Below the pieces are notes generated by a model. The model was not told where the DNA came from, searched no databases, and was given only the letters and a program-made list of their open reading frames with translations. Source: Rubritalea squalenifaciens DSM 18772 (GTDB lineage Bacteria; Verrucomicrobiota; Verrucomicrobiia; Verrucomicrobiales; Akkermansiaceae). Taken from it: a stretch of DNA of 64,000 nt. Of the stretch, positions 1 through 9,436 are shown in pieces. The first letter of the stretch is position 1, and every line of letters begins with the position of its first letter. Both the position numbers and the translations under genes were made by a program. The stretch covers positions 221,811 to 285,810 of the forward strand of contig NZ_FQYR01000002.1 of NCBI RefSeq assembly GCF_900141815.1. The letters run 5' to 3'.

Positions 1-350
1 GCCATACCGCCGACCCGGAAGTTATCTGGTATGATCCGCGGAAAGCCACCGCTAGGCCCCTCCGAACTCACCAGAGCCACCGCCTGGCCACGCTGCTTGT
101 AGACTTCCAGTTCCTCCGCGGTCGCCCGGAAGAGTACGAGTGCGTCACCTTGCCAGGTTTCATCGATCTGGATTTGCTCCATTTCGCCAAAGGAATGGTT
201 GGGATACTCGATCGCCCAATCGCAATCCTCGTGAGCGCGGATGAATTTGAGCATACCTCTGGTAATCTGTGGACCGTAGTTGCACCACTCCGGTACACGG
301 ACTGCAATGCGCTTCCTCTCAGGCTTGGGTGATATCGGAGTACTCGACAT
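1..350 (-). CDS. XylR-like transcriptional regulator, N-terminal part (runs off left edge)
   Basis: A reading frame opens with ATG at 350 and stays open for 116 codons to the window edge. The start reads MSSTPISPKPERKRIAVRVP and is followed by a segment of the form 'CNYGPQITRGMLKFIRAHEDCDWAI' split over residues 23-47, then 'GDALVLFRATAEELEVY' and 'PRIIPDNFRVGGM'. This is the pattern of the periplasmic-binding-protein-like sensor domain at the N-terminus of XylR-type AraC regulators that are abundant in Verrucomicrobia and Planctomycetes (a sugar-sensing domain, with a C-terminal AraC DNA-binding domain expected beyond the edge). The DNA-binding part is not visible, so LacI-like proteins remain possible. 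It is divergent from the PEP-CTERM gene to its right. Confidence 0.65.
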   Translation of the reverse strand, partial: MSSTPISPKPERKRIAVRVPEWCNYGPQITRGMLKFIRAHEDCDWAIEYPNHSFGEMEQIQIDETWQGDALVLFRATAEELEVYKQRGQAVALVSSEGPSGGFPRIIPDNFRVGGM

Positions 351-493
351 AGATCTATGTATCCATACAGTACCTTAAACCCCTAGGTCATGTCTGTAAC
401 GATTTTGCTAAGTGGAATAACGGAAATCACCAGAGAGCACTTTCCAGCCGTCTGATACATAATGAGGTATGGGATAAAAATCCCCTCTCAACT

Positions 494-1129
494 ATGAAGC
501 ATAACACAAAACACCCTATGATACTGGCCGGCCTTCTGGGCACCGCGCTAGTTTCCTCCACCCAGGCCGCCACGGTCCTTACAGGCAGCGGCCTTGCAAA
601 CAATGTCGATCTACCCTCTGACTTTGCCTCTTTCGAAGCAGGTACTCCAAACATCGGCCTCACTTGGTCTGCGACCGGTGGAGCCTGGCAGGCCTACAAT
701 GGCTGGCCTACTGGCGGAGAGGTTTTTCAGATGGATACCGCAGCAACTGGCGATGTTTACTCCGTCGTTTTCACACCAGACTCTGGCTTCAATGTCGTGC
801 TCAGCAGCTTGGATATCAACATCTGGGCAGGTGGCAACGATTTTGACATCGATTGGTCCGTAGTCGGAGCTAGCTCCGGAAGCCTTGGTAGCGGAACTGC
901 CAACGCTCTCGACGGTCAGGTGACTGGCATCAACTTTGGGGATCTCACCGGCACTGGCAGCGAGCAAGTCACCATGACACTCACCATCGGTTCCACAGCT
1001 GGTATTGGCTCCTACCTCGCCATGGACAACCTGAGCTTTGACCAGGTGGCCGCCGTTCCAGAGCCATCCAGCGCACTTCTTGCCGCAGCAGGTCTTGGTG
1101 CACTCGCCATGCGCCGCCGCCGCAAATAA
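494..1129 (+). CDS. PEP-CTERM surface-sorted protein
   Basis: Protein of 211 residues with an N-terminal signal peptide (MKHNTKHPMILAGLLGTALV, then ...STQAAT) and a C-terminal PEP-CTERM sorting signal: VPEPSSA at about residue 188, a short hydrophobic stretch, and an MRRRRK tail. Proteins of this kind are exported by Sec and processed at the PEP motif by an exosortase in the inner membrane; no exosortase gene is in this window. The middle is rich in Gly, Ser, Thr, Asp and Asn and shows no catalytic motif, so the role at the cell surface is unknown. A hairpin terminator follows the stop codon, so it is probably a single-gene transcript. Confidence 0.85.
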   Translation: MKHNTKHPMILAGLLGTALVSSTQAATVLTGSGLANNVDLPSDFASFEAGTPNIGLTWSATGGAWQAYNGWPTGGEVFQMDTAATGDVYSVVFTPDSGFNVVLSSLDINIWAGGNDFDIDWSVVGASSGSLGSGTANALDGQVTGINFGDLTGTGSEQVTMTLTIGSTAGIGSYLAMDNLSFDQVAAVPEPSSALLAAAGLGALAMRRRRK

Positions 1130-1159
1130 TCTTTTTCATATGTGCAATGCGTGTACACT

Positions 1160-1199
1160 GGCCTACTTTGTCCTTGTGATGAAGTAGGCCATTTTATTT
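1160..1199 (+). terminator. Intrinsic terminator after the PEP-CTERM gene
   Basis: GGCCTACTT at 1160-1168 pairs with AAGTAGGCC at 1182-1190, and is followed by ATTTTATTT. It lies 30 bases after the stop codon of the PEP-CTERM gene. Confidence 0.8.
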
Positions 1200-1208
1200 G
1201 TATGGATC

Positions 1209-2714
1209 ATGATGCATGAGAGTGTCCAAGCCGCCTTGTTAGCAGGTGATGTTTCTGGGGCTGTCCAGGCCTGGAAGCAACTTCCCACCCCAAAGCCCGA
1301 TGCAGTCATCGAGTTCGCATCCACCTTGTTTCACCTCTACTACTTCGATGAGGCTCAGGATGTTTTTCTCTCTTTGTTAGAAAATGAGACTAGCAGCAAA
1401 GAGCAATTACTCGCGGTCGCCAAGCTATGGTTTGGGATGGGGCGCTATGCGGTGGCGGCTCGCTACACCGGAAAGGCTCTGGAGGCTGGCCCAGCAGATG
1501 CCGACCTGATCTCCATGCATGCATCCTGTCTCTCACGTAGTGGGAACGATGAAGTGACGATAGAGCTGCTTGAGCGCGCACTTGAGGCCCATCCCGGCCA
1601 CGCCCGCAATGTCAGGTTACTCGCTCATCTGAAGCGCACGGCGGGTGATCTGGAGGGGTCCCGCCAGCTGCTGGAGCAATGCCTTAGCGAATACCCCTCA
1701 CCGGACGACTGGAGGCTCCACTACGAGCATGGCTATGTGCTCGACCGCTGCGGCGAATACGGGCAGGCCATTTCCAGCCTGAAGAACGCCAAGCACCAAT
1801 TGACGACTGAGGCACAAAAGCATCAGCAAGCGTGGCAGCTGACCAGCCAGCGCCAATGGCAGTGTACCCAGCTGCTGGGCAAGTCCCGCCTAGAAGCCTG
1901 GGGCAGGGGAAACTCCGAATTTCAAAGCGTGCTGATGGCCGGCTTCCCTCGCTCGGGCACCACTTTGTTAGAAACCATCCTGAGCCGTCACCCGCGCTGT
2001 GTGGGCACTGATGAGACTGGTATCCTGGCCAGCCAGTTTAGGGACCCGCTGATCATGCAGGCTCCTAGTGCGCATGCTGCCATTGAGGAACTCGATAGCT
2101 TTGAGCCTGAAGATTTACAGATTGGGAGACAGGAATACCTGCGCTGTACCGAAGCCTACATTGGCGAATCAGTGAATGGACGGATCCTGATCGAAAAGGA
2201 ACCCCTCCTCACCGCTGACCTGCACGTACCACTGCGTCTCTTCCCCGACTGTAAAATCCTGATGCCGCTACGTGACCCGCGTGATGTGGTCATCAGCTTC
2301 TACTTCACCATCGTACCTCTGGCCGCCAATAGCGTGGCAGCACACTCTCTGGAAGACAGCTGCCGCTACTACGCGGAAGTCATGAGGCACTGGCTTTACC
2401 TGCGCGAGCAACTCCCGCAAGAACGCTGGTTGGAAATCCGCTACGAGGACCTCCTCAGTGATCCGGAAGCAAAGACACAGGAGCTGACAAGTTTCCTCGG
2501 CATCGAGTGGACAGCAGACCTGCTAGACAGCCAGAAGAGTAGTGGCAAAGCAGTCTCTACACCGACCTACAGTGATGTATCCAAGCCCCTCTACCAGCGT
2601 TCCCGCGAACGCTGGCGCCATTACGAGCGTGAGCTTTCCCCGCACCTTCACCTTCTGGAACCTTACCTGGAAGCTTTCGGGTACGGGGAGTTACACTCAC
2701 AAACTACTGAATGA
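1209..2714 (+). CDS. TPR-repeat sulfotransferase
   Basis: Protein of 501 residues. Residues 1-225 are helical repeats of TPR type. From about 240 there is a sulfotransferase domain opening with the PAPS-binding P-loop FPRSGTTLLE (P247 to T252), followed by a typical 'DPRDVVISFY' segment that would contact the 3'-phosphate of PAPS. This TPR-sulfotransferase fusion family is widespread and resembles tyrosylprotein sulfotransferases; the substrate cannot be read from the sequence. There is no clear signal peptide, so it is probably cytoplasmic. Two ATGs are in tandem at 1209 and 1212. It converges on the metallophosphatase gene with only three bases between stop codons. Confidence 0.8.
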   Translation: MMHESVQAALLAGDVSGAVQAWKQLPTPKPDAVIEFASTLFHLYYFDEAQDVFLSLLENETSSKEQLLAVAKLWFGMGRYAVAARYTGKALEAGPADADLISMHASCLSRSGNDEVTIELLERALEAHPGHARNVRLLAHLKRTAGDLEGSRQLLEQCLSEYPSPDDWRLHYEHGYVLDRCGEYGQAISSLKNAKHQLTTEAQKHQQAWQLTSQRQWQCTQLLGKSRLEAWGRGNSEFQSVLMAGFPRSGTTLLETILSRHPRCVGTDETGILASQFRDPLIMQAPSAHAAIEELDSFEPEDLQIGRQEYLRCTEAYIGESVNGRILIEKEPLLTADLHVPLRLFPDCKILMPLRDPRDVVISFYFTIVPLAANSVAAHSLEDSCRYYAEVMRHWLYLREQLPQERWLEIRYEDLLSDPEAKTQELTSFLGIEWTADLLDSQKSSGKAVSTPTYSDVSKPLYQRSRERWRHYERELSPHLHLLEPYLEAFGYGELHSQTTE

Positions 2715-2717
2715 AAA

Positions 2718-5474
2718 CTACTTGATGATCATCCGGTAAAAGGCCTTCACCGCCTGCGTGGTGATGGAGGTCGTGGCCTGCATGGTGCTGCCATCGCCGA
2801 CAAAGCTGGAGATGTCTTCCCAGTCCGTCAGGTTGGTACTGCGCTGGAGGGTGTAGTTCACCCCCTGGTCAGTCTTCCAGGAGAGCTGGGCATTGTTGGT
2901 TCCCGGTTCCACATTGAAGGAATCCATCTTGAAAACCGCGGAATGCACGGTGAAGGATACCCTGTTAGAAACTTCGGTGTACGAATCATTGGTGAACAGG
3001 CAAAGGTAGTAGCTGCCCACCGGAAGGTCCTCGACGATCGGCACATTGTTATTTGCCAGCCCATCCACGTAGACGTAATGGATCAGGTCACCGATGCCCG
3101 GCTCCTCGCCGCTGCGATAGATACCGAGCCAGTCCTTCGGGTTGGCAGGGCCATTGATGAAGGAGGCATTGATATCCTCGCCGTGATGGAAAGTCGTCTT
3201 CTCCAGACTCAGGGTAGCGATGCGGTCACCCACGGAGAACTCCACCGGATCACTGATCACCAGCGTTCCGGTATTGGCCTGGGCCACCACGAAGTAGTAG
3301 CCCTTCTCCAGACCTGCCAGCGTCCAGCTACCGGAGGCTGTGGTCAGGTCAAAGCTCTGCAGGGGCGATGCTGATGCCGGGTCAGATCCAGCACGGTAGA
3401 GATGCAGTTTGTTCGCCGTGGCCACCACATCGGCGCCGGAGAAGTTCACCACCACATTTTCTCCCAAGTCGTGACCATACTTGGCCGTCGTCAGGGTAGG
3501 GGAGCTGCCATAGTAGAAGGGTACGCGTGTCGCGATCTCCGTGTAGCCATTGTTCTCAAAGAAGCCGACGAAGTATTCCGTGCCCACCGTGAGGCCACCA
3601 GAGAGGGTCACCTGGCCTGCAGTGCCACTCACGTAGGCCCATTTGGTGGAACTCACACCGCCAGGATTGTCTCCCTTCTTGTAGATACCGATCCAGTCCT
3701 GCGCATTGCCGGGGCCAAAGGCGTAGTCCACCGTGACACTGGAGCCACTGGGATAAACCGTCTGCGGCAAGGAAATGGTAGGATTGGTCGCGCTGCTACC
3801 CGTGATTTCAAAACTGGCGGAGTCCGACCAGCTGGACCAATTCACGTTGCGGTCACGGTGGCGGATGCGGGCGTAGTAGGTGCCATTCGGTAGGCTGTTG
3901 ACCGCCAGTTCGTATTGCAGGATATTCTTGCCGGAATTGATATCCACCGGCAGGTAGTCTGGCGAGCCGGTGTCGCCATAGAAGTTTTCAAAGTCGACGA
4001 TCTTGTCGAGCTCCAGCGTATTAAAAGTAGGGCTGTTAGAAACCTGGTACTGCACGCTGTTGAGCAACTCATCCGTGCTAGTGCTGAAAGCCGATGACTG
4101 GAGAGTGAGCGGCAAGGTCGCTGCCTCGGTCGGGACATTGGTCAGCTGCGGTTTATTCGGCGCCGCCTTGCCACGGATGCGGTGGAAGCGGTCGACCTCC
4201 TTGCTGTTGTAGATCCATCGGCTTGCCGCAGGGAGCTGGCAGTGTGCCTCCGCATAGCAGGTCACCTCCGCCTTGCCAGTGGCATGATCCACTTCGAGGA
4301 ACTGCCAGGCCCAGTTGTTGATGGTCTTCTGCACGTCATCGTAGTCTGCCTCGCGGCCGGACTGACCCCAGTACTGGTCCCAGGAAGATCCACCACTGAT
4401 GATATGATAGTGTGGTTCATCACGCACCTGCCCACGGTGATAGATATGGTGATGGGCCCCGATGTTCAGGAAATGCTTGTCCGATTCATTGAGGATCGGC
4501 ATCGCGGTATTGCGTAGCCAGCCAGAGATATCTCCCAAGTATTGCTCCGCCTGATACGGGCGGTGGCAAATGCTGACCACCCAGTCCACGCTGGTATCGT
4601 CCTTGTAGGCGTCCTTCAGATCCGTGACCCACTGGGTCTGCGCGGCATTGCTGCCGATCTCACTGTTGGTATGGATGAAGACCAGGTTGGACATCTGGTG
4701 CGCGTAGTAGGAATCACCATCGGCACCATTGAGGCCGCTGTAGTTGACCTCCTCGTAGCGGAAGAGTTCGCGGTAGCGTCCAAGCCCAGGATCCTGATAA
4801 GTCTCGTGGTTCCCCACCGTGGTCATAATGGCCACGTTCGGGCTCACCAGGCGGCTGCAGTAGAAGTGGAGATTTCGCCAGTGATTCAGCGTCCCCACAT
4901 CCACCTGATCACCCGGCATGAGAATCACGTCTATGATTTCCTCGATGGGGGCATCCCCATGCATCGCACGAAGCTTGGTGATGGCACGCTCCATCAGCTT
5001 CTCATAGCGGTGGTAGGGATCACCGGCAGATTCCTTTGCCAGGATCTGGTTGTCCCCAATAATCAGGGCGCGGAACTTGCCGGTCTTGTGCCCGAGCGCC
5101 TTGGCGGTCTTGAAGCGGAAGGTGGCGGAGGTCACATTCTCCGTGCGCACCCGGTAGTAGTAGTAGGTGTCCGGCTGTAGCCCGGTGAGTTTGGTAGAGT
5201 GGTAAGCATTGGAAGCATCAAAGGCATGCCTGCTGCCCGTCACGGTCTGGTTCAGAGCCGCCTCCGAGGTGCCGTAGTCCACGTAGGTATCCGTGTCCGT
5301 ATCCGTCCACCAGGACACCCAGATCGAATCCGGCCTAGGCAAGTGCAAGTAAGGTCTCAAGCCACCCGGAGCCCCCACAAACGGTAGAGGATCCGCAAAT
5401 ACCCACTGCCCACGAACGGTGAATGCACCCACCGTGGCACCTGCTAATAACTTGAGAAATTGAGATCGTTGCAC
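2718..5474 (-). CDS. Secreted purple-acid-phosphatase-like metallophosphoesterase
   Basis: Protein of 918 residues. An N-terminal signal-like segment (MQRSQFLKLLAGATVGAF) is followed by a fibronectin-III-like domain (about 40-122) of the kind that precedes purple acid phosphatase catalytic domains. The calcineurin-like domain (about 130-400) has GDN at 140-142, GDQ at 188-190, GNHE at 221-224, CHRP at 303-306 and a GAHHHIYHRG metal motif at 339-348. Residues 430-850 hold several Ig/FN3-like beta domains, and the last 70 residues form the 'YTLQRSTNLTDW' module common at the C-terminus of Verrucomicrobia secreted proteins. The start codon is GTG. Likely an extracellular phosphoesterase; substrate unknown. 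Confidence 0.8.
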   Translation of the reverse strand: MQRSQFLKLLAGATVGAFTVRGQWVFADPLPFVGAPGGLRPYLHLPRPDSIWVSWWTDTDTDTYVDYGTSEAALNQTVTGSRHAFDASNAYHSTKLTGLQPDTYYYYRVRTENVTSATFRFKTAKALGHKTGKFRALIIGDNQILAKESAGDPYHRYEKLMERAITKLRAMHGDAPIEEIIDVILMPGDQVDVGTLNHWRNLHFYCSRLVSPNVAIMTTVGNHETYQDPGLGRYRELFRYEEVNYSGLNGADGDSYYAHQMSNLVFIHTNSEIGSNAAQTQWVTDLKDAYKDDTSVDWVVSICHRPYQAEQYLGDISGWLRNTAMPILNESDKHFLNIGAHHHIYHRGQVRDEPHYHIISGGSSWDQYWGQSGREADYDDVQKTINNWAWQFLEVDHATGKAEVTCYAEAHCQLPAASRWIYNSKEVDRFHRIRGKAAPNKPQLTNVPTEAATLPLTLQSSAFSTSTDELLNSVQYQVSNSPTFNTLELDKIVDFENFYGDTGSPDYLPVDINSGKNILQYELAVNSLPNGTYYARIRHRDRNVNWSSWSDSASFEITGSSATNPTISLPQTVYPSGSSVTVDYAFGPGNAQDWIGIYKKGDNPGGVSSTKWAYVSGTAGQVTLSGGLTVGTEYFVGFFENNGYTEIATRVPFYYGSSPTLTTAKYGHDLGENVVVNFSGADVVATANKLHLYRAGSDPASASPLQSFDLTTASGSWTLAGLEKGYYFVVAQANTGTLVISDPVEFSVGDRIATLSLEKTTFHHGEDINASFINGPANPKDWLGIYRSGEEPGIGDLIHYVYVDGLANNNVPIVEDLPVGSYYLCLFTNDSYTEVSNRVSFTVHSAVFKMDSFNVEPGTNNAQLSWKTDQGVNYTLQRSTNLTDWEDISSFVGDGSTMQATTSITTQAVKAFYRMIIK

Positions 5475-5563
5475 ACTAGCAAACTACCAGCCGCTCAGAA
5501 TCCCTCATTATTCAATATCGCCCAATCACTTGGCAATTTGGGGGCTCTGGTAATCGATCTTCA

Positions 5564-5803
5564 CTACTTCAGTAATCGATAGATAAAACCCAGTATCAGG
5601 CCGAATACGCCAAACACTATACAGAATAGTGGCCATACCAAAGGTCCTCCGACATCCCCTGCAATCAGGCAAATGACAAACAAGACCAAGGGTATTAAAC
5701 AACCTCCGGAAAAGCATCCTACCAATGGTGCATTCCTAGCCTTTCCTTTTACTTTTGATACAGCCTCTTCCTGTGTCCCGGGTGCCTCATAAGGGTTACT
5801 CAT
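5564..5803 (-). CDS. Small membrane protein with NPYxxP N-terminus
   Basis: Protein of 79 residues starting MSNPYEAPG. The short 'NPYxxP' opening recurs in small membrane proteins of Planctomycetes and Verrucomicrobia. Two hydrophobic segments follow (about 32-50 and 53-76), separated by the turn GDVGGP. The ATG overlaps the end of the upstream sulfatase gene by eight bases, so the two are probably co-translated. Function unknown. Confidence 0.6.
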   Translation of the reverse strand: MSNPYEAPGTQEEAVSKVKGKARNAPLVGCFSGGCLIPLVLFVICLIAGDVGGPLVWPLFCIVFGVFGLILGFIYRLLK

Positions 5804-7214
5804 AGTCTGCGCCCTTCATGCTGGTCTGCACGGACTGGAGCCAGTTTAGATGGGCTTGTTTTAAGGCTTCAAACTCGGCCTTCTTTTCACTGGTTAGATT
5901 TTTGGACTCCATGGGATCGAGAGCGAGGTTGTAGAGTTCCCAGCTGACCTTACCTTTCTTGCTTTCGATGCGGTGAAGCTTCCAGGGATAGTCGAGCCAG
6001 GCGGAATGGCCGGGGTAGGAATTGGCTTTGGTAGAGACTTTGACCGGCTTGCCGGAGCTGCGGAGCTGCTTGGGATCAGTCACTTCCTGGCCCGCTTGCT
6101 GGAGCTTGAGTAGTGCCTGCATCTCACGCTCACCCCAGCAGCCAATACCCGCCACGTCATAATGCCAGAATCCCAGCGGGTGGGGCTGCGCCTTTTCCTG
6201 ACCGAGCACTGTCTTGGCGATGCTGACACCATCCAGTGGGTGCTTTGGCTGATGCTCGATCCCTGCCAACTCAAGCACGGTAGGGAGCATGTCCGAGCCA
6301 TTGGTCGGCAGCTTGCTGATGCCGGCTTTGACCTTGCCCGGCCACTCGATGATGGAGGGCACGCGCAGGCCACCTTCATAAACCGTGCCTTTGTGCGCAC
6401 GGCCACCGGTGACGCCCAAGTTCTTCAGACCGCCGTTGTCACTACAGAACCAGACGATGGTCTCCTTCTCGATCCCAAGCTCGCGCAGGGCTGCCCTGAG
6501 CTCACCTACGGTGCGGTCCAGCTCAGTGATCTCGCCAAGGAAGTTCGCCTTGTGCTGACCTAGCTTCTCGTAACCCACCTTGTCGCGGTCCAGCGCCTTG
6601 TGCGGATCGTGCGGAGAGCCGTACCAGACGGTGGTGAAGAAGGGCTGCTTGGCAGCAGACTGGCGTTTGATGAAGTCGAGCGCCAGGCGCATGGTGATCT
6701 CCGAGCTGTCTCCCTTGTATTGGGTAGCCACACCTTTGTTAGAGAGGGTGGGATCGATATCAAAAAAGTTCGGCGCGGAGATCCATTCGTCATAGCCGGC
6801 GGCCGTGGGGTTGACCGGGCTGTTCTTGTAGAGGGTGCCGAGATGCCACTTGCCGAAGTGACCGGTGGCGTAGCCGTACTTTTTCAGGATCTGCGGCAAG
6901 GTCTCCTCCTTCGGGTGCATGCTGTGGCCGTGACGGTAGCAGGTGGAGCGGTTCGGCGTACGACCTGTCAGGATGCTGGCACGGGATGGGGAGCACACCG
7001 GAGCCGAGGCATAGGCCTGCTCCAGCACCAGAGACTCCGCCGCCATCTTGTCCAGATGGGGAGTCTTCAACACCGGATGCTCGCGAAAGGCTACGTCGCC
7101 CCAGCCCTGGTCATCGCTCATCACGAGAATGATATTCGGCTTCCCCGCCACGGCAGCTGCCAGGCTAAGCAGGAAGGTCAGGAAACAGGCGGTCAGGGTA
7201 CGGAGAGTAGTCAT
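5796..7214 (-). CDS. Secreted type I sulfatase (arylsulfatase A-like)
   Basis: Protein of 472 residues with a signal peptide (residues 1-24) and an alkaline-phosphatase-fold sulfatase domain. Metal-binding MSDDQGWGD is at 32-40. The formylglycine signature is CSPSRASILTGR, with Cys74 the residue expected to be converted to formylglycine by a sulfatase-maturating enzyme; none is encoded in this window. Further family marks are GKWHLG and VWFCSDNGG. Such enzymes hydrolyse sulfate esters on algal or animal polysaccharides in the periplasm or outside the cell. The substrate class cannot be assigned from the sequence alone. It overlaps a small membrane protein gene downstream. Confidence 0.9.
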   Translation of the reverse strand: MTTLRTLTACFLTFLLSLAAAVAGKPNIILVMSDDQGWGDVAFREHPVLKTPHLDKMAAESLVLEQAYASAPVCSPSRASILTGRTPNRSTCYRHGHSMHPKEETLPQILKKYGYATGHFGKWHLGTLYKNSPVNPTAAGYDEWISAPNFFDIDPTLSNKGVATQYKGDSSEITMRLALDFIKRQSAAKQPFFTTVWYGSPHDPHKALDRDKVGYEKLGQHKANFLGEITELDRTVGELRAALRELGIEKETIVWFCSDNGGLKNLGVTGGRAHKGTVYEGGLRVPSIIEWPGKVKAGISKLPTNGSDMLPTVLELAGIEHQPKHPLDGVSIAKTVLGQEKAQPHPLGFWHYDVAGIGCWGEREMQALLKLQQAGQEVTDPKQLRSSGKPVKVSTKANSYPGHSAWLDYPWKLHRIESKKGKVSWELYNLALDPMESKNLTSEKKAEFEALKQAHLNWLQSVQTSMKGADYE

Positions 7215-7283
7215 AGGGCAATGATGGGAAATACGGGACTCATAGATACTGCACTATGCCCCCGGACATTTCAGCATGACAGC

Positions 7284-7832
7284 TTATTTAGTCAGCACAT
7301 CAGCTTTGCCGCTCATATAAGCACGGAAGGTTTGGTGATGCAGAACATCGTACTGGTCTTTGATCTGGCTGTACTCCAAGACATAACTCGTAGATTCACC
7401 CACTAGTGGGGTTCCCTTTTCGCTAACGAGCTTCTCCTGATAGGTCACTTTGTAGCAAAAGACTTCCTTGTAGCCATGTAGTTTTAGCCATTTATCGGAG
7501 ACAAGAACCACCGTCCGGACAGTTGCTTTACGTTTTTCGTCCACCTCCGTCTTATCCAAGATGAGTTCGAAAGGCTCTCCCATCAAAGGGGTCATTTCTC
7601 CACGCCCAACAAACTGAACCCGCAGCATTTCATTCGTGCCTACTTTGTCCAAATCCAGCACCACGCCCGTGACCCCGCCAAAGGTAGACGGGAGCCAGGT
7701 GCTTTTCTGATCTGCGGATAACGCTCCCCATGCTGGCTTCATGATGGGCGACTTCTGTGCATTCAGGTGCTCCTGGGCATGCAGGGTGAGGCTGGTGAAG
7801 AGACAGAGGATCATCAGGGGCAGGCTTTTCAT
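7284..7832 (-). CDS. Secreted protein of unknown function
   Basis: Using the ATG at 7832 the protein starts MKSLPLMILCLFTSLTLHAQ, a clean Sec signal peptide; an ATG three codons upstream (7841) is also possible. About 182 residues remain, predicted beta-rich, with no motif that I recognise. It lies just downstream of a lipoprotein gene in the same direction and could be co-transcribed with it. Confidence 0.6.
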   Translation of the reverse strand: MKSLPLMILCLFTSLTLHAQEHLNAQKSPIMKPAWGALSADQKSTWLPSTFGGVTGVVLDLDKVGTNEMLRVQFVGRGEMTPLMGEPFELILDKTEVDEKRKATVRTVVLVSDKWLKLHGYKEVFCYKVTYQEKLVSEKGTPLVGESTSYVLEYSQIKDQYDVLHHQTFRAYMSGKADVLTK

Positions 7833-7898
7833 GGCAGGCATCGGAGCTTCTTTATCTCTAGCAGATTCGCGAGTTGACTGTGTAAAAGGAAGGTAAAT

Positions 7899-8345
7899 TT
7901 ACTCCTTAGGCTTCGCCAGCAGCTCAACGATATCGACTTCTCTGCCATCCGATAATGTGACCATGACCGGCCTCAAGTTCTTGAGTGGATAGCCTTTCTT
8001 CACCATTCCCATCTCGATCTGGCTCCAGTAGTCCTCGCAGCGTTCTTGCCACGGTCCGGGATTCACCCGGAATGGGATGAAGGGGCAGTACGAGCTGTAC
8101 ATGGTAACCCTCTTGTGGTCCTGCACGTAAAAAAGCTCCACGCCTCTTTGTTTGTAGGCCAAGCTATTTTCACGCCGGGACACCAATGTGAAGCCTGCCT
8201 GCTCGGCCACTTCATGAACCGTGTCCAGACTTGGCGCCGGCTTCTTCGCCACCTCATATTCACGAAGAAAGATCGCGCAAGAGCAGGATGATAAAAGTGC
8301 CGCACTCACAACGGCCAACAATAGTGAGATGATCGATAGCTTCAT
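7899..8345 (-). CDS. Putative lipoprotein
   Basis: Protein of 148 residues with a signal peptide ending in the lipobox LLSSC (Cys at about residue 20), so it is expected to be lipid-anchored. The rest is a compact alpha/beta sequence with 'GREVDIVELLAKPKE' at the end. No family recognised. It sits between a thioesterase gene upstream and a secreted orphan downstream, all on the minus strand with short gaps. Confidence 0.6.
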   Translation of the reverse strand: MKLSIISLLLAVVSAALLSSCSCAIFLREYEVAKKPAPSLDTVHEVAEQAGFTLVSRRENSLAYKQRGVELFYVQDHKRVTMYSSYCPFIPFRVNPGPWQERCEDYWSQIEMGMVKKGYPLKNLRPVMVTLSDGREVDIVELLAKPKE

Positions 8346-8357
8346 CGTTTCTACGAT

Positions 8358-8765
8358 TCATTCCATATGCTCGATCACATAACAAGCATTCACCTCCTCG
8401 GGGATTCTTCTCGGACGGCCGCTGCCGGAGTCCACGAAGACCCAGTCGGTGGAGCCACGGGCGATGACTGTCTCGTCTCCCTTTCTCAAGAACTGGTAAC
8501 GGCGCTGGGAGGTAGCGCGCTGGGCATCCGACACCCAGGTGCGGGCGATGACCTCATCCCCCTCATAGGCAGGCCTGAGGTACTCAATGTGGTGGGCACG
8601 TGCCACCCAGGTACCGCCTGACTCCTCCGCCGCCTTGCTACCGCCCGTGGCATCCGAGTGCATGATAGCGACATCCTGCATCCACTGCACATAGACCACA
8701 TTGTTGACGTGACCATTGCGGTCAATGGCTTCCTGCGGGACGGTAAAGGTGTGTTCGTAGGGCAT
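8358..8765 (-). CDS. Acyl-CoA thioesterase, hotdog fold (4HBT/YbgC-like)
   Basis: The ATG at 8765 gives a 135-residue protein starting MPYEHTFTVPQEAIDRNGHV; an in-frame TTG at 8789 would add eight residues but is less likely. The D-x-x-G-H-V-N-N-V-V-Y motif (about residues 14-24) is the active-site signature of 4-hydroxybenzoyl-CoA thioesterase-like hotdog enzymes, followed by a typical 'GDEVIARTWVSDAQRATSQRRYQ' region. Probable role is cleavage of acyl-CoA thioesters in the cytoplasm; acyl specificity cannot be told. A second hotdog thioesterase is at 31.6 kb. Confidence 0.8.
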   Translation of the reverse strand: MPYEHTFTVPQEAIDRNGHVNNVVYVQWMQDVAIMHSDATGGSKAAEESGGTWVARAHHIEYLRPAYEGDEVIARTWVSDAQRATSQRRYQFLRKGDETVIARGSTDWVFVDSGSGRPRRIPEEVNACYVIEHME

Positions 8766-8828
8766 AATAAGGTCGCTTACTAGACTCAAGCACTACGCAA
8801 GTCTGAGAAGAAGTCAAATGAAGGCGTC

Positions 8829-9302
8829 CTACTCAAGGAAGGCCGTCCAGTAGCATCGTATCATATACATGCCGCCGAGATAGAAGCTGGTGCCAAGCCA
8901 TAGAGCCTGCAGCCATAGCTGGTGCTTGGGACGCTCACGTACGCTGCACAGCACGGAAACAAAAAGAGCTAGATAGAGAATCGCTTTTACCACTACATCA
9001 TTTGTTGGGATGGACGCTGACATTTTAAACCAAGTTAAGGTCGATATGGGCACCAGCCACGAAAGTTCCCATAGGACTGAATCATTGGTGATAGGCTTCC
9101 AGAGTACAGCCAGCCCAAAGACAATCACGCATGAGAAGAAGAACCAAAGTTCTGCAATCTGGTGCTCTTGCTCCGTTCCAGCACTTACGGTTTTGTATTC
9201 ATGGCGCACCCAGAAGAGAAAGTCCTGATGCAGCTGAGGAACCAGCCATAGGGCTAACAAAGCAGCTAGACCAGCAAGTATGAGACGATAATTCTTAGGC
9301 AT
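8829..9302 (-). CDS. Integral membrane protein of unknown function
   Basis: Protein of 157 residues with about four to five hydrophobic segments (roughly 7-25, 50-68, 78-92, 105-122, 130-150). It has no recognisable transporter or enzyme motif. It lies alone between a thioesterase and a small secreted protein gene. Confidence 0.55.
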   Translation of the reverse strand: MPKNYRLILAGLAALLALWLVPQLHQDFLFWVRHEYKTVSAGTEQEHQIAELWFFFSCVIVFGLAVLWKPITNDSVLWELSWLVPISTLTWFKMSASIPTNDVVVKAILYLALFVSVLCSVRERPKHQLWLQALWLGTSFYLGGMYMIRCYWTAFLE

Positions 9303-9436
9303 CCTAGTTCTGGAACGTTTATCTCAGGCCATAACTTAGCCTTTTCACCTGCGGTGACTATTCACTGCATTACGATGGCGTACGTGCACCATGAAACATC
9401 ACACCCACTCAAGCTTACTCGCTTCGTTGGACATGC